In this document: positions 35,361 to 45,600 of the stretch, one piece after another | How positions within the stretch are numbered: position 1 is the first letter of the stretch | How the letters are laid out: the number at the start of each line of letters is the position of its first letter | Origin: Gymnopilus junonius | Lineage: Eukaryota > Basidiomycota > Agaricomycetes > Agaricales > Galerinaceae | NCBI GenBank assembly: GCA_015501075.1 | Contig: JADNYJ010000003.1 | Coordinates: 372,001 to 436,000 of the forward strand | Reading direction: 5' to 3' | DNA: 64,000 nt | Translations under genes and position numbers: made by a program | Notes under the pieces: generated by a model | What the model was told of the DNA's origin: nothing | The model's input: the letters and a program-made list of their open reading frames with translations, nothing else | Database searches by the model: none

Positions 35361-36311
35361 ATGTTCATTATCAACTGGTTCTGGGATGTCCTTGCTCAGC
35401 TCGGTATGTTCTTGTTCTTGTGGTGTGGATGCTTCTGACGTGTTATTTCTGGAACGACATAGGTCTGTTGCATAAGAACGCTAAGATTCTGTTCCTTGGT
35501 CTCGATAATGCGGGAAAAACTGTGTGTTTTATACATTTCTTAAGTGTTCTGGCGCTGACTATGATTTCAGACTTTGCTGCACATGCTCAAAAACGACCGA
35601 CTTGCGACCCTTCAACCCACTCTCCACCCGAGTATGTCTATGCTTAAACAATAACTCCCAGCAAAGCCGTGAGATTTATTCATCATTGCAGCATCGGAAG
35701 AATTAGCTATTGGAAATGTGAAATTCACCACCTACGATTTAGGCGGACATCAACAAGGTGTCTATATTCTTTTTACTGATATACTACTGTGCTTAAAGCC
35801 TTCACTTCAGCTCGTCGTCTCTGGCGTGACTACTTCCCCGAAGTTGACGGTATCATCTTCCTTGTCGACAGCGCTGACTTTGAGCGCTTCTCCGAGTCGA
35901 AAGCTGAGCTTGATGCTCTCCTGTCTATTGAGGAACTTTCAAAGGTTCCTTTCCTTGTCCTCGGAAACAAGATTGACGCACCCGGAGCTGTCAGTGAAGA
36001 AGAGTTGAGGCACCATCTTGGACTGTACCAGACTACTGGCAAGGTGCGATAAGCGCTTTTGCATTTTCTGCTTCCATTAACTTTCCCTTGCAATCCAGGG
36101 CAAGGTTCCTCTCAGCGACATTCGTCCAATTGAGATTTTTATGTGCTCGGTTGTTCAGAGGCAAGGCTATGGAGAAGGTATATATAACTCTGATATCAAT
36201 GTGGATTGCTCATTCATCTATTTTTTAAGGTTTCCGCTGGCTTTCGCAATACGTGAGTTCCACTACTACAAACCTATAGCACGATTTTCTGATTTTTCCC
36301 CTTAGATTTAA
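35361..36311 (+). CDS. SAR1: SAR1 small GTPase (COPII coat)
   Basis: SAR1 recruits Sec23/24 to ER exit sites. Exons in order: [14 protein letters not shown] (amphipathic N-terminal helix), [19 protein letters not shown] (G1), [20 protein letters not shown] (switch I Thr), [12 protein letters not shown] (G3, with the His of the catalytic site), [40 protein letters not shown] (G4 NKID), [20 protein letters not shown] (G5 region) and the final short exon completing GFRWLSQYI. The last exon contributes only Ile and the stop (36306-36311). Normal length of about 190 residues, no frame break. Seven introns of 45-90 bp. Confidence 0.96.
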
Positions 36312-36579
36312 ATATTGTTCTATGTGCCGTTTCATACACAGTTTTGCGCAACCTTACTCCATCTATACTTTTTGACGACTTGCTTGCCCCTCTTGTTAGT
36401 ATTGGTAGAACTTTCTGGATTGTTTACTCGAGTAGTAGTTTTTTTTTCAATGCATATGATTTGCCCTCTCAATTTCTACTGAATGGATGCGATACATATG
36501 CGCATTGCGTTATACGTTCTGATCATTCAATCCATGAAATTGGCCTGTGAAAGCTGAAGATATTTGATGGCCAAATTCA

Positions 36580-38166
36580 ATGAGTGATCGTGACATGCTC
36601 TCTTTCTCTTCCTCATTGCTGTCATTTCGCAATGTCTTGCTTCTCTCGGTCTTCGTAAGGATTGCCCTCATCCTCTACAGTGAATGGCACGATGCCCGCT
36701 CAGTCGTGAAATACACTGACGTGGATTATCGCGTGTTTAGTGACGCGGCGTCGTTCCTCCTTCACCCTGGGCCAGGAAATGTCAACCGTGCTCAGCAGCC
36801 GCTGCGAGCCTTATTCGGACGTCTATTCGATATTGGAGAGTGCGTCATTCCGATTTATTTTCTTGAAGAAGTGGACTGACCCTATTGCGCGCTATTCTTC
36901 AGTCCGTACACACGAGAGACCTACCGATATACCCCGTTGCTAGCGCTTTTACTTACTCCCAATGACTGGCTCCATCCATCCTTTGGAAAATACATCTTCG
37001 CGTTATGCGATATTATCAATGGAATTTTAATTTATCAGCTACTCCGCACCGAAATTCTCTCCTCCTTCATCCCAAACTCCAATTCACCTTCGTCTTCTAA
37101 ACAAAAAGATGCAGGTGGAGGCCCCAAGTTCAAAGAGGGTCAGGAATGGATAGATAAGATGTCAACATTATACAGCGCCATACACCTCCTCAACCCAATG
37201 GTGTTCTCCATCTCCACGCGAGGTTCTTCAGAATCAGTGTTATCCCTCTTCGTGCTGCTCATGCTGTATGCAGCGTTGAAGGCTCACTGGGATCTTGCCG
37301 CTGCCCTTCTTGGTCTCAGCACCCATTGGAAGATATATCCACTTATTTATGGTGTTGGGTGCTTGGGAGTTGTTGGGAGCCCCGGTAATCGTGACGTTAG
37401 GAACTGGTGGAATTATTTGCGGACTATTGTCAATTTGAAGACCGTTCGGTTTGCCGTCATTAGCACCGGAACCTTTGTTCTCCTTGGAGTTGGATGCTAT
37501 GCTATGTAAGGCTATTTTTTCTGATCATTTGATATATTGATTTATTTTCGTTTTACAGTTGGGGCTATCCATTCCTCTATGAGTCGTACCTTTATCACCT
37601 TCACAGACTCGATCATCGACACAACTTCTCACCCTACTTCTATCTGACCTATTTAACGTATCCCTCACTCTTGTTCCCTGAAACATCTAGGCCATTAAAT
37701 CCATGGATCAAACTTCTCTTGTCGCCTTTGACGAGCTTCGTCCCACAGATGGGGTTGGCCCTTGGTTTAGGGCTGCTTTTCGGACGCAAGAAAGAGGATC
37801 TGGTATTTACATGGTTCGTCCAGACGTTCGTTTTTGTCGTGTTCAACAAAGTTTGCACCTCCCAAGTGAGTCTATCACGTGCGCCTGAAGTAAACAATAT
37901 CTTGACCTCTTTGGCTCTTTTCACAGTATTTCTTATGGTATCTTCTCCTCTTGCCACTTCTGCTTCCGCAGCTGTCGCTGTTACGCAGAGAGATGATATT
38001 ATACGGCGGCGTTTGGATTGGAACCCAGGCTTTGTGGCTCTCTGAAGCTTACAAGCTTGAATTTCTGGGACAGCAAGTGTATTTTGGCTTATGGGCCAGA
38101 AGTTTGATATATGCCATCGGGAATTGCTATGTACTGAGAGGTATCATAGCAAATTTTAGGAAGTGA
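36580..38166 (+). CDS. GPI14: GPI mannosyltransferase 1 (PIG-M)
   Basis: ER-lumen mannosyltransferase that adds the first mannose to GPI anchors. After the first span (NVLLLSVFVRIALILYSEWH) comes KYTDVDYRVFSDAASFLLHP, which carries the DxD-type catalytic motif. Then YTRETYRYTPLLALLLTPND, YIFALCDIINGILIYQLLR, LLNPMVFSISTRGSSESVLS, GLSTHWKIYPLIYG, WGYPFLYESYLYHLHRLDHR, HNFSPYFYLTYLTYPS, WYLLLLPLLLP and GGVWIGTQALWLSEAYKLEF are family blocks. Eight or more hydrophobic spans. Start at 36580 (MSDRDMLSF) or at the next Met, 36595. The first intron (about 36840-36901) joins DIGD to PYTRETY. A low-complexity Ser/Lys insert (NSPSSSKQKDAGGG) lies in a loop. About 450 residues; no break seen. Confidence 0.93.
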
Positions 38167-38383
38167 AATAATAATGTAACATCTCAGTTTCTGGACTGGA
38201 CCAAGGAGTTTTTGTGTGCCTACTAGTCATGAAGCCAGGGGGTCGGAAAGACAGAACAAATTTTTTCGGTTTTATATCTGAACGATCTCATGACATTAAG
38301 ATGCCCCAGGGGGGAAAGCTGGAAGTGACAAAGTGTATTGTCAATACAAGAAAAATAAAAAGGCAGATAAGGACACCGTGCTC

Positions 38384-39219
38384 TCAGAAAGTGAACCAGG
38401 CATATAAGGAGGTGGATCCAAAAGTAAGATCCTCCAAGGTGTTAGAAAAAAGATAGCAGGTTTTATCTATGGCTGGGTCCGCGAAACTTAGACCAGAAAG
38501 ACTCAAGAACTGAAGTTGGGTTATATCATGAGGGGATTTTGGTGGATTGAACCACAGATGGGCATTATCTCCTTCAACGTATTCTTGGGTCTGCGTCAAT
38601 TCGAGGGACTGCAGTTGGATTTTGCTAGGTTCCGTCAGTGGTTCATCGTCCCAAGTTAAGCTTGAAATGCGGAGTTCTTGCAAATCATGGAAGCGAGAAA
38701 ATGCGGATGTTGGAAAGCAAAGGAATGAACAATAGTCAGACTTTTGAACACATAATATAATGTCGAGAAAGAAAGATTTTGTTCGCATTTCAAAGCCTCA
38801 CCAGCTGCATTGGCATATCTCATGTCCAGTGCCGAATTTTCTCAAGCCTTGGCACCGGGATGTGATAGCATAGAGAGAAAATGTTGCCATACTTGAAGTG
38901 GAACGGAATGCTTCAGTCCAATCACGTGTGCAGCATACGAAGGTTGCTCGACAGGGCTCCTGGTGAAATGGTGAAAGTATCAAGGAACTTGTGGTCAGTG
39001 GTTCCACTGGTTCCTTAAGAGGACCATACTGCGCTCGGTCCCGATTATGTGACAAGACATGTGTACGTCGTAGAAAAAGCGCTTCTGTAAAACGATGGAA
39101 AGTGCTTGATTTGCCAGAGAACAGAACCTCAGTGCAAATTGGCCGATTGAAGAGGTTGTGTCGATATTGTTAACGACAGCGTCCAGAAGCTCGTTCGGTA
39201 ATACCCGGAATGGTGCTAT
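38384..39219 (-). pseudogene. Decayed copy of the adjacent F-box/LRR gene, start codon lost
   Basis: Read on the minus strand from 39219, the copy gives APFRVLPNELLDAVVNNIDT, LRFCSLANQALSIVLQKRFF, FSLYAITSRCQGLRKFG and SAFSRFHDLQELRISSLTWD. These align along the neighbour at 39368-40735 (APQFLPNELLELIVSNIDPT, SFSLYAITARCQGLKNF, SAFFRCHNVQRLHISSLSYD). The codon at the position of the neighbour's ATG is ATA here (39217-39219). Frames break at least twice, near 39060 and 38800, and the second exon of the intact gene is absent. This is a tandem duplicate that has lost function. Confidence 0.75.
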
Positions 39220-39367
39220 CCTTTAAGAAAAACGAGGTGATCGTCAGATTAGAAGAGATTATTGCCGCGCTAAAAACCGGTAATGAATCAGTTGTGGGCG
39301 CAAGGCTGAATTTATTTTATTGTAATTTCATACATGACCACGGGGCCAGAGGTAAGGATGGTGCGTC

Positions 39368-40735
39368 TCAGTGAGAGCCATAAAACAAAAATCCCTTCTC
39401 CTTTAATTCTCGCAAACCGTCATTCCGATCCAAAACACTGGTCAGAGTAGGAAGGGAGATACCAAGTGGGCCTCCATCCTCGAACGGTTTAATTAAGAGA
39501 TTGACCCTTGCGATACGCAAAGGCATTTCATCCTCGTCGAGAATACGGACGAGGTCCAACCATGGAATATTGGCAGTCTGTTTTTCAAATGTTCGGAAGT
39601 CAGAAACATGTAAGTTTAAATTGAGCTGGAGTGTTGGATAAGGGCATGGCTTTAAAGGCAGGGTTTGTAATATGGATGCTGCATATGAGAAGTCATTCAG
39701 ATAGGTACTATCCCTGTTGAGGGCTGCTGGTTGGCGATACATGTAGTGGGCAATAATTATCCGAATTTCCAAATTGCGCAGATTGAGTAGTGTGCCGAGG
39801 TTAAGAGGTTTCATATTAGATGTAAGAATGGTGTTGACTGGAAGTGTCGTCCGTTAGGTTGATTATACCATGGAGATAGAAGCTAACGCACGATATAGAT
39901 CCGCTCGAAGCTCAAGATTCTCGAGAGTATCAGAACAAAGAATTAATATTTGCTCCATAGCAGGCACCTGATCTCTCATCACCAAAATTGTCAAGGATTG
40001 CAGTAGTGTGATATTGAGAGGGGATTCGGGGGAATCGAACCAAGAAGTTACTTCCTTTTCTTTGATAAGAAATGAATTACCACTAAGATCGAGGGATAGG
40101 AGCTGAACTTGGCTTGCGTCCGACTGCGACACGGATGTACTGCCTATGTCGTAACTTAGACTCGAGATATGAAGCCGCTGGACGTTGTGGCATCTAAAAA
40201 AAGCGGATAGTGGGAAAGAATGGAATGTACGATAGTCCAGTTCTTGGACACGTTGGACAAGGTTGAAAAAGAACGCTTCGGTTCGTTCTTCGATTTCTCC
40301 AAGGAGTGTCCAGTTGATATAACATCTTGAGACGAAATTTTTCAAACCTTGACATCGGGCAGTGATAGCATAGAGAGAAAAGGATTCCGCATCTGAGGGA
40401 CTCCAAAATGTTTCGCTTGATCGCGCTGCCTCCAGCGGAAGTTCTTCGATGGTGAGTTTCTTGGTATATGACGATATGTGCGGGGAAGCATTGAGAAGGC
40501 TAAGGAACTTGTGGCCAGTTGTTTTCTCGTCGTCGAAGAGAATAACACCAAAATCGCCTCTAGTTAATTTGTAGCTGAGGGTCACGTCTTCAAACAGACG
40601 TTTCTGAGATATGAAGCCAAGAGCTTGGTTTGCGCGAGAACAGGCTCTCAGTACGGATCGACCTGCTCGAGAAGTCGGGTCTATATTGCTGACAATGAGC
40701 TCTAGGAGCTCATTGGGCAGAAACTGAGGTGCCAT
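39368..40735 (-). CDS. F-box-like/LRR protein
   Basis: Two exons joined by a short intron at about 39836-39893. The start is the ATG at 40735, MAPQFLPNELLELIVSNID, which is a typical basidiomycete F-box opening; an upstream in-frame Met at 40939 is less likely because it precedes the F-box by about 70 unrelated residues. After the F-box (RACSRANQALGFISQKRLFE) there are irregular Leu-rich segments: SLYAITARCQGLKNF, VQELDYRTFHSFPLSAFFR, VQLLSLDLSGNSFL, TLENLELRADLY, LGTLLNLRNLEIRI. F-box proteins bring substrates to SCF ligases through SKP1, a gene present in this window. About 435 residues. It lies in tandem with a decayed copy. Confidence 0.75.
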
Positions 40736-41030
40736 CCTTGAAAAGTTGAAGAAGTAGCTTGTAGTCGCCAAAGCAGACGTGTTTCTGCTGTGATGGCCAA
40801 CGATGACGAATCCAAATCGCGTCTTGAGTCTTGACAACTGACAAGGCACGTGGATATAAATCGTGAGAGCACGCTGCTTAACTGCGGGAAAGGGATAAAG
40901 AGTATATCCAGTCAGCCTCCCCAGAACAGGACGCCGCACAACAATGCATACTGTTCAAGTAAATGGTATTAAACAGACGCTGAAGGGTATATGAATTTCA
41001 AATGATAAGAAAGCAGGTAAACCGGAGACT

Positions 41031-42113
41031 TTATTCCGAGTCAGACAAATCCATATCACACTCAGATAAATCAGCACCGTCGAGATCGACCCTCTGAGAC
41101 GTTCTTTGGCTAGATATGGGAGTATAATTCGTTGGAAGTGGCGGAAGGGTGGTTGAAGGTGGTGGTGGTAAAAGCATTAAAGGTGGCAGAGGTGGAGGCT
41201 CCTCCGAGGGCGGAGGCGGAGTTGATATGTGGGCAAAGGATCGAGGAGCATGATATGCAAGATATGCAGAGGTATCCTCGAATCTGAACCAGGGAGATGG
41301 GGGAGATGGGGGCCGATAAGGTATGAGGAGCTGAGACGAGAAGTAATCAGATGGATAAGTTGCCCAGCGATTAATGGTAGCAGGTTCGGAATGTGTGTCT
41401 GTCGATGAAGATTCGGTGGCTGAAGGACTGTTTGAACGACTTTCTGAAGCATACGAAGGATGCTCCGTGAGCTGAAATGTGTCCTGAAATGACATTGTTT
41501 CAATGTGGTCCTCTCCATGAATTTCGAAGGACGGTGCATGCTCGAGTTCGGCGTCGATATCGCCATCGTTTTCATTCCAGATCCGAGCTCTGACACGTTC
41601 TCGTGGGTCTACCTCGCTCAGCCAGCCAAGAGGGTATCCCCAGACAGAGATGTTCTTGAGCAGTTCATTGTCGCTAGATCGGAGTGCATCCTTAAGTAAC
41701 TCCCCTTTAATTTTACCGGGTTCAAATTCTTCAAGCCAATTTAGGCGCTGCTGCCTCCATGCCTCTGCTGTGTGTACCCTTTGCCAGTTCCCAGAGCCTA
41801 GAGTGCCTTGAAAAAAATGGTAGTATTGTCGGGACAGTGCTATTAGATCCCTGTTGAGACGATAGTGACATTCGGTAATTTTATGGTCAGGGTCCCCGCA
41901 ATTAAAACATCGAGATTGATCAGGTCCCGGTTGGTTTTCCGTTTCCACACCTGGCGGATCATCGCCTAGGATATCTTCCTGTGCCCGTGTATATACTCCG
42001 TCCGCATGCCAGAAGTGGTGAAAGGGGCTAGGAGACGAATCATAGAAAAAAGAGGCTAGATCTGAGGCTTGTCCATTGGAGACGCTGCCTGTTGTGTTTG
42101 TTTCTGGTCCCAT
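41031..42113 (-). CDS. CCHC zinc-knuckle protein (ZCCHC8-like)
   Basis: Single open frame. The zinc knuckle is CFNCGDPDHKITEC (C-x2-C-x4-H-x4-C) near 41900, followed by a helical segment YRLNRDLIALSRQYYHFFQG. Then GYPLGWLSEVDPRERVRARI resembles the PSP (proline-rich) domain that follows the knuckle in ZCCHC8/nuclear RNA-exosome adaptors. The C-terminal third is Pro/Ser-rich and ends in an acidic DMDLSDSE. Nuclear RNA role is inferred from this architecture. The only in-frame ATG before the knuckle (42113) lies inside the end of the upstream same-strand glutaredoxin-like gene, so the two coding regions overlap by 58 bp. Alternatively the protein starts from a spliced upstream exon I cannot see. 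About 360 residues. Confidence 0.68.
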   Translation of the reverse strand: MGPETNTTGSVSNGQASDLASFFYDSSPSPFHHFWHADGVYTRAQEDILGDDPPGVETENQPGPDQSRCFNCGDPDHKITECHYRLNRDLIALSRQYYHFFQGTLGSGNWQRVHTAEAWRQQRLNWLEEFEPGKIKGELLKDALRSSDNELLKNISVWGYPLGWLSEVDPRERVRARIWNENDGDIDAELEHAPSFEIHGEDHIETMSFQDTFQLTEHPSYASESRSNSPSATESSSTDTHSEPATINRWATYPSDYFSSQLLIPYRPPSPPSPWFRFEDTSAYLAYHAPRSFAHISTPPPPSEEPPPLPPLMLLPPPPSTTLPPLPTNYTPISSQRTSQRVDLDGADLSECDMDLSDSE

Positions 42114-42480
42114 TCCTTCAGGGCTTGGATGACCGTATTTTCGTCCCAACGGCCTTTAGCTATTTCTTTGCCGTCAAGATGCAGAGCTGGGATCCAATAA
42201 ACATATTTCCTCTTCCAACGATCTTGTCCTGGATCCTGGATATTAATTGTATCCAGTTCAAATGGTCTCTGACGGAAGAATCAGCTGAGTGTTCGTAAAA
42301 TTGAGACGACGGCGTAGTACATACCGACAACCTGACTTTAGCCAATGCTGCTTTTGCAGTCTAGTTGATGAGATAATTAGATAGAATTTAATAGATAAAA
42401 GATAATCTCACATCGCAAAGAGAGCAGTTTGGACCAGAGAAAAGAGTGAGTCGGGGAATGCGGGCGCTACGAAAGGCCAT
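42056..42480 (-). CDS. Glutaredoxin-like protein (DUF836 type)
   Basis: Three exons. MAFRSARIPRLTLFSGPNC plus SLCD contains the CxxC redox motif CSLC. A short exon encodes TAKAALAKVRLS, and the last exon encodes RPFELDTINIQDPGQDRWKR, KYVYWIPALHLDGKEIAKGR and WDENTVIQALKEW. The cis-Pro (WIPALHL) and the fold order match the small glutaredoxin-like family of yeast YDR286C and human C5orf63. About 105 residues, probably mitochondrial or cytosolic; no activity is proven for the family. The stop (42056-42058) lies downstream of the first usable ATG of the zinc-knuckle gene. Confidence 0.8.
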
Positions 42481-42653
42481 TGTAAATAAGACAGGAAAAG
42501 GAAGTCGACGGTGTATCTCGATCACGTGACTGTGGTGGACTCTGGTTGATGGTGGTGTTGACAGTGACAGACAGGGACTCTACTTAGCTCTACTTTAACT
42601 TTCCCCTTCGCTTCCGGAAAATACTCAGAGGCCGTGCTGGTCAATGTCCTATA

Positions 42654-45600
42654 ATGGCTTTGCCAGATCCCTCGTGGCGGGTCAAGAGTCTGTGTAGATT
42701 TGAAATTATCCAATGTCATGCATGCTGACTTCCCATCTGCAGCGCGACCATGTCCGTTTTACCAGCAAGGCAAATGCTTGTTTGCCGAGTCTTGCAATTT
42801 TCTTCATAACGTTTCTGCGACTGTAATACCAGAAGCTAAAGCTTCCAAAACGATTTCGCAAGATACAGCTGGACCTAGCACACCTCTTAAACCTCCCTGC
42901 CTTGTAATCGACTCACCCCATTCCGTTCGTTCACCCCCTCGTTCTCCTCGAACAGCCAGTCTTTTGTATGCATTGAGGGACGTTATTGGGGACCCTGATG
43001 ATGAAGATGCCAGTTTGGGCAGCATAATTCCGCCCCGTGCTTCGCATGACGATGAAAATACGTGGTCCGAGTCGTTACCAACTCTTGTCAACGAATCAGG
43101 TTTTGGTCTTTATTCTCGGGATGAAAGTCCGTTAGTGCAAAGCACCAACGAGTCTCACCATGAGCAAGACGGCAACTTCGAAGGTGACTGGACTGCTATT
43201 TCTGATTACGAGGACGGGGACGACCAGAGACCTGAAGTACTTCAAGAGGATGTCGATCAACCTGATGCCCCATTTTTTGATGACAGTCGTGCAATAATTG
43301 GTGATTCTGCTGCTGGGGACGATGCATTACAAACATCTCTTTCGGGGCACAACGGTGTTGAGTCTCTGTCTACAGAGTCTACAATTCGTTATTCCATTAA
43401 CTCCGAACGGACATCCTCTGGCCTCTTGTCTCCCATTGAATTATCAACTTTGAACCTTGGTGCCCTCTTTCATGTTAATGATACTAATTCTTCTGATACT
43501 GCCAATACTTGGAGACCGCCAATACCTTTACTAGCTTCCCCACCTCGCAGTCCATCAATCAGTTCCACCTTTGACCTTCTTTCGTCACCATTCGGTTCAC
43601 ACTCTGCTCGAGTTATCTCACCTCACTTAAATCCATTCATGCCTCGTTCGCCCGTGTCGCCTGCGCGTACCGTTTCCCCTGCCGTGCATGACGAGATCGA
43701 ACCTTTAGACCTTGGCCTTGATTCGCCCAACAACTACCACAAAAGGCAACAGTCTGTAGATACAACAAAGGACGAAGAACATGAAATTGCTGTTGTCATA
43801 GACGAAGACACCCTTTTGAGTGAGTTATCAGCAGAGCAGCCGGACGCTTACGAAGAAGATGGAGACGAGGAAGAAATTGAGCACGATTCGTATGGTCATA
43901 CCTCTATTTGGGAGAATGAGGATAGACCTACGGTTGTTTTCGTAGGCGACTCCTCAAGACCCCTGAATACCCAAGCCCAAGTTGAAGAAGCCGTCAGGCG
44001 TTCAAGTATTACACCTACGCACTTCTTGGCCCACTCCGAACCTCTGTTTCAAGATAGTGAGGTTTCCGAATATTCGACAAGTGTCTTCGGAGATGCTAGT
44101 CAGGTGAATGTTGCCAACACCACTGCATCAGACATTGTCGGACACAACCATGATGACAGCTTCGACGAGGACGCTACCTCCTCTTCTTTGGCTTATCTAA
44201 GGAGTCCCTCTGGCCCACCCCCTAACGAAAACGATACATTAACCTCGCTTTATGATGTTTACTCGGATATTCAAGAAAGCCCCCCAAATCCTTCCGTTCG
44301 CCAAGCGGCATCGCTCTCTCAAACCTTGGAATCCCACTCACCATCTAATCCTTCCACACCGGCTAGTCTGCGTGAACGTGTGTTCACACCTCCTCCCGTC
44401 TCACGGACGCGGTCTGGCACGATCACTGCAGATTCGCCTAATTCTGTGGCTTCGCCAATGACTTCTCTTGACTCTGTATCCAGAGGTCGAGCTTCTCCTT
44501 TCTCTGTTGCGGACATCAAATCACCTAGGAGAGAGTCCGAGAGGCAGAGTCCAGTTGAGGAATCTGAGCAATCAAGAAAGGTTCCTTTTGGTTTCAGAAA
44601 CTCTTTTACCTTGGTAACCTTTCCTACTCTATACACAGTCGAAGTAAATTCATTTGTATTATTTTTCAGGAGGAAACTTCATCAGGTAGATCTTCACCCG
44701 CACCTAGCCGAAGTAGCCACAGAAGCGTTCCTCCTTCCCCACTGCGGGAGCAGACGACGATGCCAGAGTCGGAGCCACAACTTTCTCCTCAAGAATCACT
44801 TCCTAATACTCAAACATTAAAGGGCTTGAAGCCTTTACGACTTGTGTGTATCTCCTCTACTATAGATACATCACCCTGAAAGTGATTTGCATAGTCCACT
44901 ATCGTTGATGCAAAATACTTTTCACGAACTCTCATTCATTCTCGCATGTCTTCATCTTCTTCACTTGTTAATAGCTTTCATCCATCGGGTTCGTTCCAAT
45001 AATCTTCATCGAACTTCCTCTCTAATTTTTGGCCCAGGAATTTCAAGTCGCACATCTATCTCTTCAAGTGTATCATCTAGCAATTCTGTTTCTGACAATC
45101 GTCTGGTATGATTTTTCGATGTCCTGGAAATTTTGGCTTTTGACTCTTCTTTCTCAAGCTCTCATCTGCGCGCTCTTCGCTTCTTCCCCTAAATGTTCAG
45201 AACACTTTAATACATTCAGAAGCTCATGAACCATCTCCGTTATCTCTACATTTATTCGAGAATCTCGTCAATCTTGAGGAGGAACCTCGTCTGCTCCGCT
45301 TACGTCATGGAGGCGGTCTCTGAGCTATTCTCGCCCCACCAGTCGTCTTTCCGAGCCTTTCCTGGAACGTGATGAGGACGAGGACGACACTGAACAGTTT
45401 TCACATAATGACCCTTTTGGCGAAACCATTTGCCAACCTATACCCCCAGTCCCTCATACTGCTCCAGTCAGCCGAGCCTCATCGGTCTTGCACCCATATG
45501 CTATCGATACTCCCAAACCCACCCTTATGTTCGCCATTGCCAGTGATAATGTTGACGAAGTCAAACAGGCGCTAGGAAGTGGTGATGTGAACCCTAATGA

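Noticed and set aside
41031..42149. Zinc-knuckle gene starting at 42149
   Set aside because: The codon there is TTG, not ATG; the first in-frame ATG is 42113.
44887..45111. Open frame suggesting a membrane segment (ILACLHLLHLLIAF) in the CCCH/AAA+ gene
   Set aside because: The alternative frame with an intron at 44989-45037 gives Ser-rich sequence in phase on both sides, in keeping with the neighbouring exons.
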